Of a stretch of DNA of 64,000 bases, positions 37,101 to 45,008 are shown piece after piece (position 1 is the stretch's first letter; each line of letters opens with the position of its first letter). Below the pieces are notes generated by a model. That model saw only the letters and a list, made by a program, of their open reading frames with translations. It searched no databases and had not been told where the DNA came from. The position numbers and the translations under genes were made by a program. Origin of the DNA: Firmicutes bacterium UBA2116 (GTDB lineage: Bacteria > Bacillota > Clostridia > Tissierellales > Sedimentibacteraceae); contig DCYG01000024.1 of the NCBI GenBank assembly GCA_002331025.1, positions 1-64,000 on the forward strand, written 5' to 3'.

Positions 37101-37486
37101 CTGAAACGTTCATCCTCAATGGCAATAAAAGCATTTTGCAAATTTTTCGGTATACTGCTCAATTTTATGATTTCCCTGTTTTCATTGGGGTCGTGAATTT
37201 GCTCTATTACATTTCCTTCTTCATCAACTATCACTGAGCTTTCCGATAAAGTATTCAGTACATTTGATGTGTCAATTTCAGGTGCACTTTTTATTATTCC
37301 CAGAACCATACCGGCAATTGAACCGCCAACTATTATTAAAGCAACAAAAATAATAAGTAATGTTATTTTCAGAACAAGAATCCTTTTCTTATTTTTCTTT
37401 TTACTTTTCTTTTTATTACCGTTTTTATTTTCAACTGATTCATTATTTTTTTTAACTACATTATTTTGCTTATTTTCTTTTGACAT
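34163..37486 (-). CDS. Class A penicillin-binding protein (PBP1A)
   Basis: A 1107-residue bifunctional peptidoglycan synthase. A Lys/Asn-rich cytoplasmic tail and one transmembrane helix (about 36-64) precede the GT51 glycosyltransferase (EDERFRTHFG, catalytic E124; GASTITQQLVKN; RKIQEMYIATQVERKL) and the transpeptidase (GSTIKP, Ser about 600; SINTNAVT; KTGTTQANGDFW about 805). The long C-terminus ends in a low-complexity Asn/Gly/Asp tail. About 200 residues longer than compact PBP1A proteins. ATG follows AGCGGAGG. Monocistronic. Confidence 0.94.
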   Translation of the reverse strand: MSKENKQNNVVKKNNESVENKNGNKKKSKKKNKKRILVLKITLLIIFVALIIVGGSIAGMVLGIIKSAPEIDTSNVLNTLSESSVIVDEEGNVIEQIHDPNENREIIKLSSIPKNLQNAFIAIEDERFRTHFGIDIKRIFGSLLHNVRVGDLTSQGASTITQQLVKNLYLTSDKLWERKIQEMYIATQVERKLSKDQILEGYLNTIPLGQSAYGVQTAAYTYFSKDVSELTLAESAMLAGAAKGPAYALFNRYNLNNIDDIPQEDIIGYVYIGSVQYACVYNENAKNRQLAVLNKMLELGSISQEEYDEAMSVDMRVALNPGQTKIEGISSSPMDYVKEKVVEDIMEAQGKTYEEAENILYKGGLTITTTLDVNMQKSLEDSYDNFSTLLLGKEPSGDNPVAQDWRYFRWSQGQGTGMLDTDLNILNENGQLIYYAKDNIMDGNNAVYLNPDEYSYDNDGNLIINSKKFDIYASLIDIVDAYTVDDKLNFVSHSIGALNIGNNFEVLEKKGTKGSFKIPKSYLEKNSESTEMFKVGSDNVLRIEEGYFFFQEKGIVQPQSATVILDYKTGKIKALIGGRDIEGSKTFNRAVDAARQPGSTIKPLSVYLPALDMGYTAAYILDDLPKYNEKGERWPKNWYEHREIKYHGITTLRKSIEQSINTNAVTMLETIGTEAAMNSLTKLGLINTNNPEKDTFVSPAENPTNNDVNLASLALGGLTKGFTPLGMTAAYGAIANDGVYVEPHAYTKVVNSKGETILEKIPETHVVVTPEVASLMKDILRSTVNPGLSYKAKLPAEMGIEVAGKTGTTQANGDFWFVGFSPYYVGGVWVGNDNVQMKLSGDSGVTASLWSGIMTPIHQGLPAAKIGINPNLIPVQVCSQSGKLPGELCAHDQRGSQIITEYFVPGTQPTEICDVHVKVEICTSSNMLKSPYCPGNLVEERVFIMRNPLFDPEAKSDNYEAKKLYQQVLEDKIVFSLDELRQIYAGQVEFDNNGQVVHVMGVTVDKLGFSGYLTEDYKYQVPTKMCTYHTKWHYDQWMNEENPGNNNGDNEDDEDSSDDIIDDLIESGNNENNGNNGNGNSDGNSGNGNGNNNGGSALDDILESIEN

Positions 37487-37738
37487 ATTAACCTCCGCTA
37501 AAAATGAACTTTAGTTGAATCAATACAATCTAATATTGTCAAAGATTTTAAGTTCTAAAACATTATATAATAGAAATAGTGCGAAATCAATAGTTTTAAT
37601 AATCGCTCACTTTTAGTTATGTACAAATAAAGTAATTGTAACCAAATAATTAAAATAATTTTTCAAGTTACAAAAATAACAATATTGTTGAGATATAGCT
37701 CGTTTAAAAATAATTATTGTGTATTTTATATTAATATG

Positions 37739-37747
37739 TGGTAAAAT
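37739..37747 (+). promoter_or_regulatory. Extended -10 promoter of hflX
   Basis: TGGTAAAAT. A start point near 37754 leaves the ATG at 37787 as first usable codon and rules out the upstream ATG at 37748. In the 300-base gap between PBP1A and hflX I see nothing else. Confidence 0.5.
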
Positions 37748-37786
37748 ATGTACGACCCAAATCAAAAAGAAAATAACGGAGGATAC

Positions 37787-39061
37787 ATGGAAAAAGAAAG
37801 ATGTCTGTTAATAGCGGTAGAGTTATCAAACGAAAAAGAAACAAACGACATGGAGGAGCTGAAACTGCTTGTTGAAGCTGCGGAAGGTGTCGTGATTTCA
37901 AGTATCGTCCAAAATAAGCAGTCAATAGATAACAGATACTATGTAGGACAGGGAAAGATTGAAGAAATTGCAAATTACGTCAAAGAGCTTGAAATAGATA
38001 CCGTAGTTTTTAATGATGAACTGAGCGGCTCACAAATAAGGAATATTGAAGAAGTAGTTGATGCAAAGGTTATTGACAGAACTAATTTGATACTTGATAT
38101 TTTTGCAAAAAGAGCACTTACAAAGGAAGGACAGCTGCAGGTTGAATTGGCTCAGCTTAAATACAGCTTGCCAAGATTAATAGGCTTAAACAAAAATTTG
38201 TCAAGATTAGGAGGAGGCATCGGAACAAGAGGACCCGGTGAACAAAAATTAGAGCTTGACAGAAGAAGGATAAAGGAAAAGATATCCGATATTCAAAACA
38301 ATCTTGACGAGTTAGGAAAGGTGAGAGAAACAAAAAGAAAAAAAAGAATGAAGGATCAAATTCCGATCATTTCGATAGTCGGTTATACGAATGCAGGAAA
38401 ATCAACGTTGTTAAATGCATTGGTGGAAAGTGAATACAGTGAAGAAGAAGCGGAAAATAAAAAGGTATTTTCACATGACATGCTGTTTGCAACCCTTGAT
38501 ACAGAGCTTAGGAGAGTAAGGCTGCCCGGAGGAAGAAGAGTTATATTTTCCGATACCGTCGGCTTTATTAAAAAGCTTCCTACACAAATAGTAGAAGCAT
38601 TTAAGGGAACACTTGAAGAAATCAAATATGCCGATTTAATAATCCATTTAATTGATATTAATGATGAGAATTTGACTTTGCATAAGGAAACAACCACAAA
38701 ATTAGTAGAGAAGATAGTGGATAAGGATATTCCCATATTGACTGTTTACAATAAAATTGACAACATTGTTAACGATAAAATTACAACCGTATCAAGCAAC
38801 GACATAATTTATATATCTGCAAAAAGCAAGCTCAACATTGATGTTTTATTAAATACGGTTGACTATAAAATCAACGGAGAAAAAAATAAGTACTCTCTAA
38901 AAATACCAAACAGTGAATTGAAAAATTATTATTGGCTCTATGAAAACAGATTCACCTATAATGTTGAATTTGACGGTGAAGGAGTAAGTTTTGACGCAAT
39001 ATTGTATGAAAATGAAAAACAGCAATACAAAAAATATATAACAGGTGAGATAAATGGGTAA
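37787..39061 (+). CDS. hflX: GTPase HflX
   Basis: A 424-residue ribosome-associated GTPase that rescues or splits stalled 70S ribosomes. The N-terminal HflX domain has RYYVGQGKIEEI and GPGEQKLELDRRRIKEKI (coiled coil); the G domain (from about 195) has GYTNAGKSTLLNAL (G1), DTVGFIKKLP (G3) and NKID (G4). ATG at 37787 with CGGAGG upstream. The end overlaps the YigZ gene by eight bases. Confidence 0.95.
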   Translation: MEKERCLLIAVELSNEKETNDMEELKLLVEAAEGVVISSIVQNKQSIDNRYYVGQGKIEEIANYVKELEIDTVVFNDELSGSQIRNIEEVVDAKVIDRTNLILDIFAKRALTKEGQLQVELAQLKYSLPRLIGLNKNLSRLGGGIGTRGPGEQKLELDRRRIKEKISDIQNNLDELGKVRETKRKKRMKDQIPIISIVGYTNAGKSTLLNALVESEYSEEEAENKKVFSHDMLFATLDTELRRVRLPGGRRVIFSDTVGFIKKLPTQIVEAFKGTLEEIKYADLIIHLIDINDENLTLHKETTTKLVEKIVDKDIPILTVYNKIDNIVNDKITTVSSNDIIYISAKSKLNIDVLLNTVDYKINGEKNKYSLKIPNSELKNYYWLYENRFTYNVEFDGEGVSFDAILYENEKQQYKKYITGEING

Positions 39062-39698
39062 TTACAAATCTGTCCATAAAATGGGGAGAGATGAAATAAT
39101 TATTAACAAATCTAAATTTATAGGAACCTCAGCCCCTGTGGAAAATGAAGAGGAAGCGCTTGGTTTTATAGATTCTGTCAGAAAAGAATTTAAGGATGCC
39201 AGCCACAACTGCTATGCATATGTCATCGGAGAAAACAAAAATATCCAAAGATATTCAGACGATAAGGAACCGTCAGGCACTGCAGGTATGCCGATACTTA
39301 ATGTTATAAATCAAGAAAATTTAATTAATACGGCAGTGGTTGTAACAAGGTATTTTGGTGGCGTTATGCTTGGAGCAGGAGGATTAGTACGAGCATATAC
39401 AAAGGGAGCTAAAATAGGTCTCGAAAGCGGAATTATAGTAGAGAAAAATTCATACTATGATGTATCCTTTAATTTAGATTATACGCTTCTTGGTAAAATG
39501 GACAATGATTTGCAGAAAAATAATATAATAATTAAGGACAAGATATATCTGGAAACAGTTAAATACAGTTTATTAATTAAGGATGACGAAATTGAAAATA
39601 TCAAAACGTTATTAAATGAAATTACTAACGGTAAAATTGATATAAATATCGGACATCCGGCTTATTATTCTGTTGCAGATGGAAAAATTATATTATAA
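39054..39698 (+). CDS. YigZ/IMPACT family protein
   Basis: A 214-residue protein with the UPF0029 N-terminal domain (ASHNCYAYVIGENKNIQRYSDD, EPSGTAGMPIL, VVTRYFGGVMLGAGGLVRAY) and a C-terminal DUF1949 domain. Relatives are IMPACT in eukaryotes and YigZ in Escherichia coli; molecular role in bacteria is not settled, perhaps linked to translation. Its start overlaps hflX, so the two are coupled. Confidence 0.92.
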   Translation: MGNYKSVHKMGRDEIIINKSKFIGTSAPVENEEEALGFIDSVRKEFKDASHNCYAYVIGENKNIQRYSDDKEPSGTAGMPILNVINQENLINTAVVVTRYFGGVMLGAGGLVRAYTKGAKIGLESGIIVEKNSYYDVSFNLDYTLLGKMDNDLQKNNIIIKDKIYLETVKYSLLIKDDEIENIKTLLNEITNGKIDINIGHPAYYSVADGKIIL

Positions 39699-39769
39699 AA
39701 TATTTGAAATAAATATTATTGTATGATAAAATATCTCGTTAAAATTGATAAGGTAAGGAGGAGGTTAAT

Positions 39770-40516
39770 ATGTCAGGACATTCAAAATGGTCTAATATAA
39801 AGAATCGTAAAGGAAAACAGGACGCATTAAAGGGCAAAATATTTACTAAATTAGCAAGAGCCATAACCGTTGCAGTAAGAGAAGGTGGTGCTGATGCTGA
39901 CTATAATTCATCATTGGCAACCGCAATAGAAAAAGCAAAGGCGCAAAATATGCCAAATGATAATATAGACAGAGCAATTAAGGCAGGCTTGGCGGCGGCA
40001 TCAGGCGAAAACTATGAGACAATCACTTATGAAGGATACGGACCGAGCGGTACTGCCTTTATGGTTCAGTGCTTGACAGACAATAAAAACCGTACGGCAG
40101 CAGATATCAGGCATTATTTTTCAAAAAACAACGGAAATTTAGGAACAACAGGATGCGTAGGATATTTGTTTGACAGAAAAGGTGTAATATCCATAGAAAA
40201 AAATGATGGTATCGACGAAGAAACGGTAATGATGGCTGCTTTAGATGTCGGTGCGGATGATTTCGAAACTCAGGACGACAGCTATGAAATTACGACAGCA
40301 CCCGAAGATTTCATAAAAGTGTTAAACGGTTTAAAAGAAGCAGGATATGAAAACCTAAAAGGAGATATCATGTATATTCCGCAAACCTATGTAAAGGTAG
40401 AGGATGAAGAAAATGTTAAATTTCTTAACCGCCTGATAGAATCATTGGAAGATAGCGACGATGTGCAGGAAGTCTACCACAACTGGGATGAGCCGGAAGA
40501 AGAGGAAGAAGAATAA
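39770..40516 (+). CDS. YebC/PmpR family regulator
   Basis: A 248-residue protein starting MSGHSKWSNIKNRKGKQD, diagnostic for YebC. Family blocks KNRTAADIRHYFSKNNGNLG and GCVGYLFDRKG are present and the tail is acidic. Members act as DNA-binding regulators, and some relieve ribosome stalling on proline-rich sequences. ATG follows AAGGAGGAGG. Confidence 0.95.
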   Translation: MSGHSKWSNIKNRKGKQDALKGKIFTKLARAITVAVREGGADADYNSSLATAIEKAKAQNMPNDNIDRAIKAGLAAASGENYETITYEGYGPSGTAFMVQCLTDNKNRTAADIRHYFSKNNGNLGTTGCVGYLFDRKGVISIEKNDGIDEETVMMAALDVGADDFETQDDSYEITTAPEDFIKVLNGLKEAGYENLKGDIMYIPQTYVKVEDEENVKFLNRLIESLEDSDDVQEVYHNWDEPEEEEEE

Positions 40517-40528
40517 TTGTTTTATAAA

Positions 40529-40568
40529 CTTATCAAAAAGGCACTCTGTTGAGTGTTTTTTTGATAAG
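40529..40568. terminator. Bidirectional terminator between yebC and mntP
   Basis: CTTATCAAAAA and GCACTC pair with GAGTG and TTTTTTTGATAAG; loop TGTT. A and T runs on both sides allow use from either strand. Confidence 0.88.
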
Positions 40569-40577
40569 AGTAAAAAT

Positions 40578-41150
40578 CTAACCCAGTGTATGCTCCAAAA
40601 AAATCTTAACACCTATAAAAATAAGTATTGCTCCGCCTAATATTTCAGCCTTCTGTTTAAACATTTCACCGCATTTTTTTCCCAGATGAGATCCGACTAA
40701 TGAAGTAATAAATGTTATAATTCCAATAGACAATACGGCAATGATTATATTTACCTTCATAACCGCAAATCCAATTCCTACCGCAAATGCATCTATGCTT
40801 GTTGCAATTGCCTGCAATATAAGTGTTTTAAAGGTAAGCCTTTTATCACCGGTCAAGCAGGATTCGGGACATTTGTACTCTTTTATTGCTTCGACTATCA
40901 TCTTACCTCCGATAATTGAAAGTAAAATCAACGCAATCCAGTGGTCTAAGAATAAAACAGCTTCACTGAAGAGTGAACCGGCCAGAAAACCGAGTAAAGG
41001 CATGATTGCCTGAAAAAGACCAAATGCAAAGGCGGTTGATAAGATGTCTTTTTTATTGTATTTTGAATAACACATACCATTGGAAATTGAAACGGCACAT
41101 GCATCCATTGACAATCCAATGGATGTAAAAAAAAGTGTAATTACGCTCAT
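40578..41150 (-). CDS. mntP: Manganese efflux pump MntP
   Basis: A 190-residue membrane protein with six hydrophobic segments. Family signatures: SIGLSMDACAVSISNG and ATSIDAFAVGIGFAV, each with the conserved Asp in the membrane, and GSHLGKKCG near the end. Exports Mn(II). No yybP-ykoY manganese riboswitch is recognisable in its leader. Confidence 0.93.
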   Translation of the reverse strand: MSVITLFFTSIGLSMDACAVSISNGMCYSKYNKKDILSTAFAFGLFQAIMPLLGFLAGSLFSEAVLFLDHWIALILLSIIGGKMIVEAIKEYKCPESCLTGDKRLTFKTLILQAIATSIDAFAVGIGFAVMKVNIIIAVLSIGIITFITSLVGSHLGKKCGEMFKQKAEILGGAILIFIGVKIFLEHTLG

Positions 41151-41251
41151 CAGTCATTTCTCCATTAAAATATTTTAACATTATATCAAAATACAAGCAG
41201 TATAACAAGTATAATCATCAAAAATAAATTATTAAAATTTTAACAAAAAGA

Positions 41252-41280
41252 TTGCTTCATTGAAGCTTATGATGTATAAT
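41252..41280 (+). promoter_or_regulatory. Upstream promoter (P1) before the AOR operon
   Basis: TTGCTT (41252-41257), 17-bp spacer, TATAAT (41275-41280). Same -35 and -10 as the operon promoter 220 bp on. Its transcript would be stopped by the terminator at 41399-41435. Confidence 0.7.
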
Positions 41281-41293
41281 AAGGACAAGTACA

Positions 41294-41311
41294 GTTTGAT
41301 AATTAACAAAC
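41294..41311. promoter_or_regulatory. 18-bp dyad, copy 1
   Basis: GTTTGATAATTAACAAAC, near-perfect inverted repeat, 13 bases after the P1 -10. Identical to 41530-41547. Resembles CRP/FNR-type 5-4-5 sites (TTGAT-AATT-AACAA). Confidence 0.65.
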
Positions 41312-41329
41312 GTAAACAAAATAATGATT

Positions 41330-41435
41330 TGCATATGGACCTGTAAATTTAAGTTTATAGGTTCTGAATAAATACGTTAGCTAATAATTTTTTTATATTG
41401 CCGGTACCGGATTTTATTGGTGCCGGTCTTTTTTT
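41330..41435 (+). ncRNA. Possible small RNA or attenuated leader ending in a terminator
   Basis: Hairpin GGACCTGTAAA/TTTATAGGTTC (two G-T pairs) followed by terminator stem GCCGGTACC/GGTGCCGGT and seven T. The block 41378-41435 nearly duplicates 45943-45999 at the end of tatA. Either a short RNA from P1 or a vestige of a lost operon copy. Confidence 0.45.
41399..41435 (+). terminator. Terminator before the AOR operon (repeat copy 1)
   Basis: Nine-pair stem GCCGGTACC/GGTGCCGGT with a 10-base loop and a T run. Duplicate of the terminator after tatA. Confidence 0.85.
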
Positions 41436-41471
41436 GTTAAAAAATAAATTGATAAATTTTTATTAAATGGG

Positions 41472-41500
41472 TTGCTTAATAAATATTATTAATATATAAT
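41472..41500 (+). promoter_or_regulatory. Promoter (P2) of the AOR operon
   Basis: TTGCTT (41472-41477), 17-bp spacer, TATAAT (41495-41500). Just after it GGCAAGCC/GGCGTGCC can form a small hairpin, and the second dyad follows at 41530. Confidence 0.8.
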
Positions 41501-41529
41501 ATTAGGCAAGCCCAATTAGGCGTGCCCAA

Positions 41530-41547
41530 GTTTGATAATTAACAAAC
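41530..41547. promoter_or_regulatory. 18-bp dyad, copy 2
   Basis: GTTTGATAATTAACAAAC, exact copy of 41294-41311, 29 bases beyond the P2 -10. Position inside the transcribed leader suggests a repressor operator. Confidence 0.65.
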
Positions 41548-41584
41548 TAGTGGTTCAATATACATAATGAAGGGAGAGATATTA

Positions 41585-42250
41585 TTGTCTATTAATGAAG
41601 CAAAGAAAAGCTTTCTTGAAAGAGAGACTACAAGACGGGAATTTTTAAAAATGTCCGGAAAAGGAATCGGCGGTACATTTATTTCATTATCACTTTTAAA
41701 TCTTTTAGGTTGTACAAACCCTAATGTAGAAGAGGTTGCGGTATTTCCTTTGGCACAAGGTGTTTTAATTGCGGACAGGTCAAAATGTACCGGATGTCAA
41801 AGGTGTGAAACAAATTGTACTTTAGCAAACGATGGAAAGGTTATGCCTTATATATCAAGAATTAAAGTAAGCAGAAACTATAATTACGGTACTGAAGGAC
41901 CTAAATTGGCTTATTGGAGAGAAGACGGACAATTTGGTAATTTGGTGATGTCACCTGTAACATGCAGGCAATGTGCTGAACCATATTGTGGAAAAGCTTG
42001 CCCGGTTGGAGCAATTGAAGTAAATAAAATCGGGGCGAGGGTCGTTAATGATGAAAAATGTGTAGGCTGCGGGAACTGTACAAAGGCATGCCCGTGGATT
42101 TTGCCTACAGTCGATCCTGAAACCAATAAATCCACAAAATGTATCAATTGCGGAATGTGCGCAACTAATTGTCCTACAGGTGCATTGCAAATAGTTGCAT
42201 GGGATGAGGTCAAATATGCTATGCGTAAATTAGGCTATAAAGCTGTTTAA
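41585..42250 (+). CDS. Tat-exported four-cluster ferredoxin (YdhY/HybA-like)
   Basis: A 221-residue electron-transfer protein. The N-terminus has a twin-arginine signal TTRREFLKMSGKG followed by a hydrophobic stretch and LLGC, possibly a lipobox. Four Cys groups bind four [4Fe-4S] clusters: CTGCQRCETNC, CRQCAEPYCGKACP, CVGCGNCTKACP and CINCGMCATNCP. TTG at 41585 is chosen since AGGGAGA lies seven bases upstream; the ATG at 41567 precedes that site. As first gene before the aldehyde oxidoreductase it is probably its redox partner, and tatA at the operon end fits its export. Confidence 0.88.
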   Translation: MSINEAKKSFLERETTRREFLKMSGKGIGGTFISLSLLNLLGCTNPNVEEVAVFPLAQGVLIADRSKCTGCQRCETNCTLANDGKVMPYISRIKVSRNYNYGTEGPKLAYWREDGQFGNLVMSPVTCRQCAEPYCGKACPVGAIEVNKIGARVVNDEKCVGCGNCTKACPWILPTVDPETNKSTKCINCGMCATNCPTGALQIVAWDEVKYAMRKLGYKAV

Positions 42251-42298
42251 TTATCTTATTTTATGCTTATAAAAATATAATGATTTGGAGGAATAAAT

Positions 42299-44404
42299 AT
42301 GTCTATAGGCGGATGGACCGGTAAAATTTTAAGAGTTAATTTAACAAATGGAAAAATAAGTTCCGTAGATACTAGTAAATATCAGGATTATATAGGTGGA
42401 ATGGGTATTGCTTATAAAATTATGTTTGATGAAGTACCACTAGGCACAAAACCATATGATCCCGAAAACAAAATAATATTTGGTTCCGGACCATTATGTG
42501 GAAGTGGTGTTCCATGTAGTTCAAGAACAAATATTACATCATTATATCCGGGAAATGACAAAAATTTAGTTACAGACAGTCATATGGGTGGAAATTTTGC
42601 TGCATTTTTAAAATATGCAGGATGGGATATGATAATAATTGAAGGAGCATCTAAAAAACCGGTTTGGCTAAGAATTGAAAATGATGATGTAACTATAGAA
42701 GATGCCTCTTTTGTATGGGGAACCGGAATCTTTAATACAACAGCTCAAATAGCATCAGTTATGGGAAAAGAAACCTGTGTGGCAGCTATTGGACAGTCAG
42801 GAGAAAACATGGTTCCTATGTCTGTTATTATGAACGGATCTTCTCACTCAGCAGGTGGTCATGGCGGAGTAATGGGCTCAAAGAAATTAAAAGCTATAGG
42901 TGTTATAGGAACAGGTTCTATTAAAATAGGGAAAGACAGAACGGACCTTATGAAATTAGATACTTACATGTTAAAAGATATAATTGGTGCTAACAACCAA
43001 CATGTTGTTCCAAGCACACCTCAGCCATGGGCCGAGTTCAGTGATGAAGCAAGCCGTTGGACTGCAAAAGAAGGACTTCATTGGGGAGCATCATCAAGCA
43101 ATGTTGAAACAGGACTTTGCCCTCCCGGCGATATAAACAAAGTTGGATACCGTACACAGAAAGCTACAAAAGACCTTGGAGCAGTAGCGGAAAAATATAC
43201 CGTTAGAATGGGTGGATGTCATTCGTGCCCAATTAGATGCCATGCTCAAGTGTATGTTCCTAAAATAAAAGAAAAATATGGTCTTTCACCATATGCTGCG
43301 AACACTTGTATGGGTTGGAGCTCTCCAAATACTGTAATGATTAAAGGTGTACAGGATCAATTTGAAGAAGGCGACAAGAGTATGATTGGTAAAGTTGTAG
43401 GTGCCCAGGTAGCTGACGATTACGGAGTATGGTGCAATTACGGCGAAATAGGAAGAGATTTAAAATATGCATATGAAAATGGAATATTAAAGGAAGTATT
43501 ATCAGAAGAAGAGTATAACAGCATTCCTTGGGATTTGTTAGAAGCAGGTGACCCTGGATTCTTACTTGATTTTTATAGAAGAATTGCATTAAAAGAAGGA
43601 GAATTAAGTCATTTAGGAGATGGCACATATTTTATAGCTAAGAGATGGAACTTCGGTGAAGATTTCTGGAATGCTCCAAGTTCTAAAATGTGGTCTCCTT
43701 TAGGTTATCCATTACACCATTCAAGTGAAGCAGGTGCTCAAGTAGGGGCTGTAATTAACTGCTTATTCAATAGAGACCCTATGTGCCACACACACAGCAA
43801 TTTCCTCGGTGCCGGATTACCGATAGATATACTTAAAGAAATAGGTGCAGAAATTTGGGGTTCTGCTGACGCAGTTGACGCACCGGCAAACTATACACCT
43901 ATGAATGAGTATAAAGCAAAATTTGCTAAATGGAGTATCGTAAGAAACTGTTTACACGACTCGCTGACACTATGTAATTGGATGTGGCCTATGGTGACTT
44001 CACCTGTTAAAGAAAGAAATTATCGTGGAGATACTACATTAGAAGCTCAATATTTCTCAGTAGTAACCGGTATAGATACTACAGAAGAAGAGTTGGATAT
44101 AGCGGCAGAGAGAATTCTAACATTACACAGAGCATTAACGGTAAAGGAAATGGGTACTGTTGATATGAGAAAAGAACATGATTTGATGACTGACTGGATA
44201 TTTGACAAGGACCCTGACAAGAAAGCCTTCACTCCTGGAACAACCAAACTTGACAGAGAAGATATGCAGATTGCACTTACAATGTTTTATAAAGAAATGG
44301 GATGGGATGAAAAAACAGGAGCACCAACAAAAGCAACATTAGAAAGACTGGGAATGCACGATGTTGCGGATGAACTTGGAAAATTAGGCTTATTGCCTTT
44401 TTAA
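42299..44404 (+). CDS. Aldehyde ferredoxin oxidoreductase family protein (YdhV-like)
   Basis: A 701-residue tungsten- or molybdenum-bispyranopterin enzyme. It has the AOR N-terminal domain (GGWTGKILRVNLTNGKI, GSGPLCGSGVPCSSR, GGNFAAFLKYAGWDMIIIEG) and the [4Fe-4S] ligands CHSCPIRC plus a later Cys in NTCMGWSS. At about 700 residues it is closer to Escherichia coli YdhV than to classical AOR of about 605. The likely reaction is oxidation of an aldehyde or reduction of an acid with ferredoxin; substrate unknown. No Tat signal is seen on this subunit although its ferredoxin has one. ATG follows TGGAGG. Confidence 0.92.
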   Translation: MSIGGWTGKILRVNLTNGKISSVDTSKYQDYIGGMGIAYKIMFDEVPLGTKPYDPENKIIFGSGPLCGSGVPCSSRTNITSLYPGNDKNLVTDSHMGGNFAAFLKYAGWDMIIIEGASKKPVWLRIENDDVTIEDASFVWGTGIFNTTAQIASVMGKETCVAAIGQSGENMVPMSVIMNGSSHSAGGHGGVMGSKKLKAIGVIGTGSIKIGKDRTDLMKLDTYMLKDIIGANNQHVVPSTPQPWAEFSDEASRWTAKEGLHWGASSSNVETGLCPPGDINKVGYRTQKATKDLGAVAEKYTVRMGGCHSCPIRCHAQVYVPKIKEKYGLSPYAANTCMGWSSPNTVMIKGVQDQFEEGDKSMIGKVVGAQVADDYGVWCNYGEIGRDLKYAYENGILKEVLSEEEYNSIPWDLLEAGDPGFLLDFYRRIALKEGELSHLGDGTYFIAKRWNFGEDFWNAPSSKMWSPLGYPLHHSSEAGAQVGAVINCLFNRDPMCHTHSNFLGAGLPIDILKEIGAEIWGSADAVDAPANYTPMNEYKAKFAKWSIVRNCLHDSLTLCNWMWPMVTSPVKERNYRGDTTLEAQYFSVVTGIDTTEEELDIAAERILTLHRALTVKEMGTVDMRKEHDLMTDWIFDKDPDKKAFTPGTTKLDREDMQIALTMFYKEMGWDEKTGAPTKATLERLGMHDVADELGKLGLLPF

Positions 44405-44428
44405 TATTAATCCTAAGGAGGAATAATA

Positions 44429-44995
44429 GTGTCTAATGAAAATTCAAATAACGAAGTTCTTCTTGAAGATTTAGAGTTCACGGCAAAGTATATAAGGGAA
44501 AACTCATCAAATGGGAAATTTATAAAATATAATGACTTTTTCTTTGAACCTATTAATTTAAACGAAGAAGATAAAGAAATATTCTTTGATAAGTTATTTA
44601 ACAGTGAAGAATTTAGTGATATAAAAGAGCTGAAAGGAAAAAAAACCATATACTTCTATTCTGAAAAAGAAATGACTGACAGTTATGCTCAATTACTTTT
44701 CAGGATAGAAGAAAAGGATTTGTTAAAAATGATTGCTCAAACTGTCAGATATAACTCTAAGAGATATCCAAAGACTACAAGCTTAAATGTATTCTTAAAG
44801 GAACCGTATTGCTTGAAAAAGGAAGAGTTATCAGACATTATCAATCAGTATAAAAATATTCAGGAATATAAAGATATTAAAGAAACAAAAGCTTCTAATG
44901 GAGTTGTATGTTTATATTCTGAGGAGTATTTGACAAGGGATTATGCAACTGCTTTAACAGAGTGGGCAGAAGTAATTCGTGAAGAAAATCCGTAA
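44429..44995 (+). CDS. Hypothetical protein made of two tandem copies of one domain
   Basis: A 188-residue soluble acidic protein that I cannot name. Residues 11-95 and 99-185 align over their whole length: FSDIKELKG..KTIYFYSEKEMTDSYA against YKDIKETKASNGVVCLYSEEYLTRDYA, and FFFEPINLNEED against VFLKEPYCLKKEE. Few cysteines and no cofactor motif. The place between an AOR gene and fdhD suggests an assembly or chaperone subunit for the cofactor enzyme, perhaps the counterpart of YdhW; this is inference. GTG start after AAGGAGG. Confidence 0.75.
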   Translation: MSNENSNNEVLLEDLEFTAKYIRENSSNGKFIKYNDFFFEPINLNEEDKEIFFDKLFNSEEFSDIKELKGKKTIYFYSEKEMTDSYAQLLFRIEEKDLLKMIAQTVRYNSKRYPKTTSLNVFLKEPYCLKKEELSDIINQYKNIQEYKDIKETKASNGVVCLYSEEYLTRDYATALTEWAEVIREENP

Positions 44996-45008
44996 AAGGG
45001 GACTAATT

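Noticed and set aside
41150..41250. yybP-ykoY manganese riboswitch upstream of mntP
   Set aside because: Conserved loop sequences of that riboswitch are not present on the minus strand leader.
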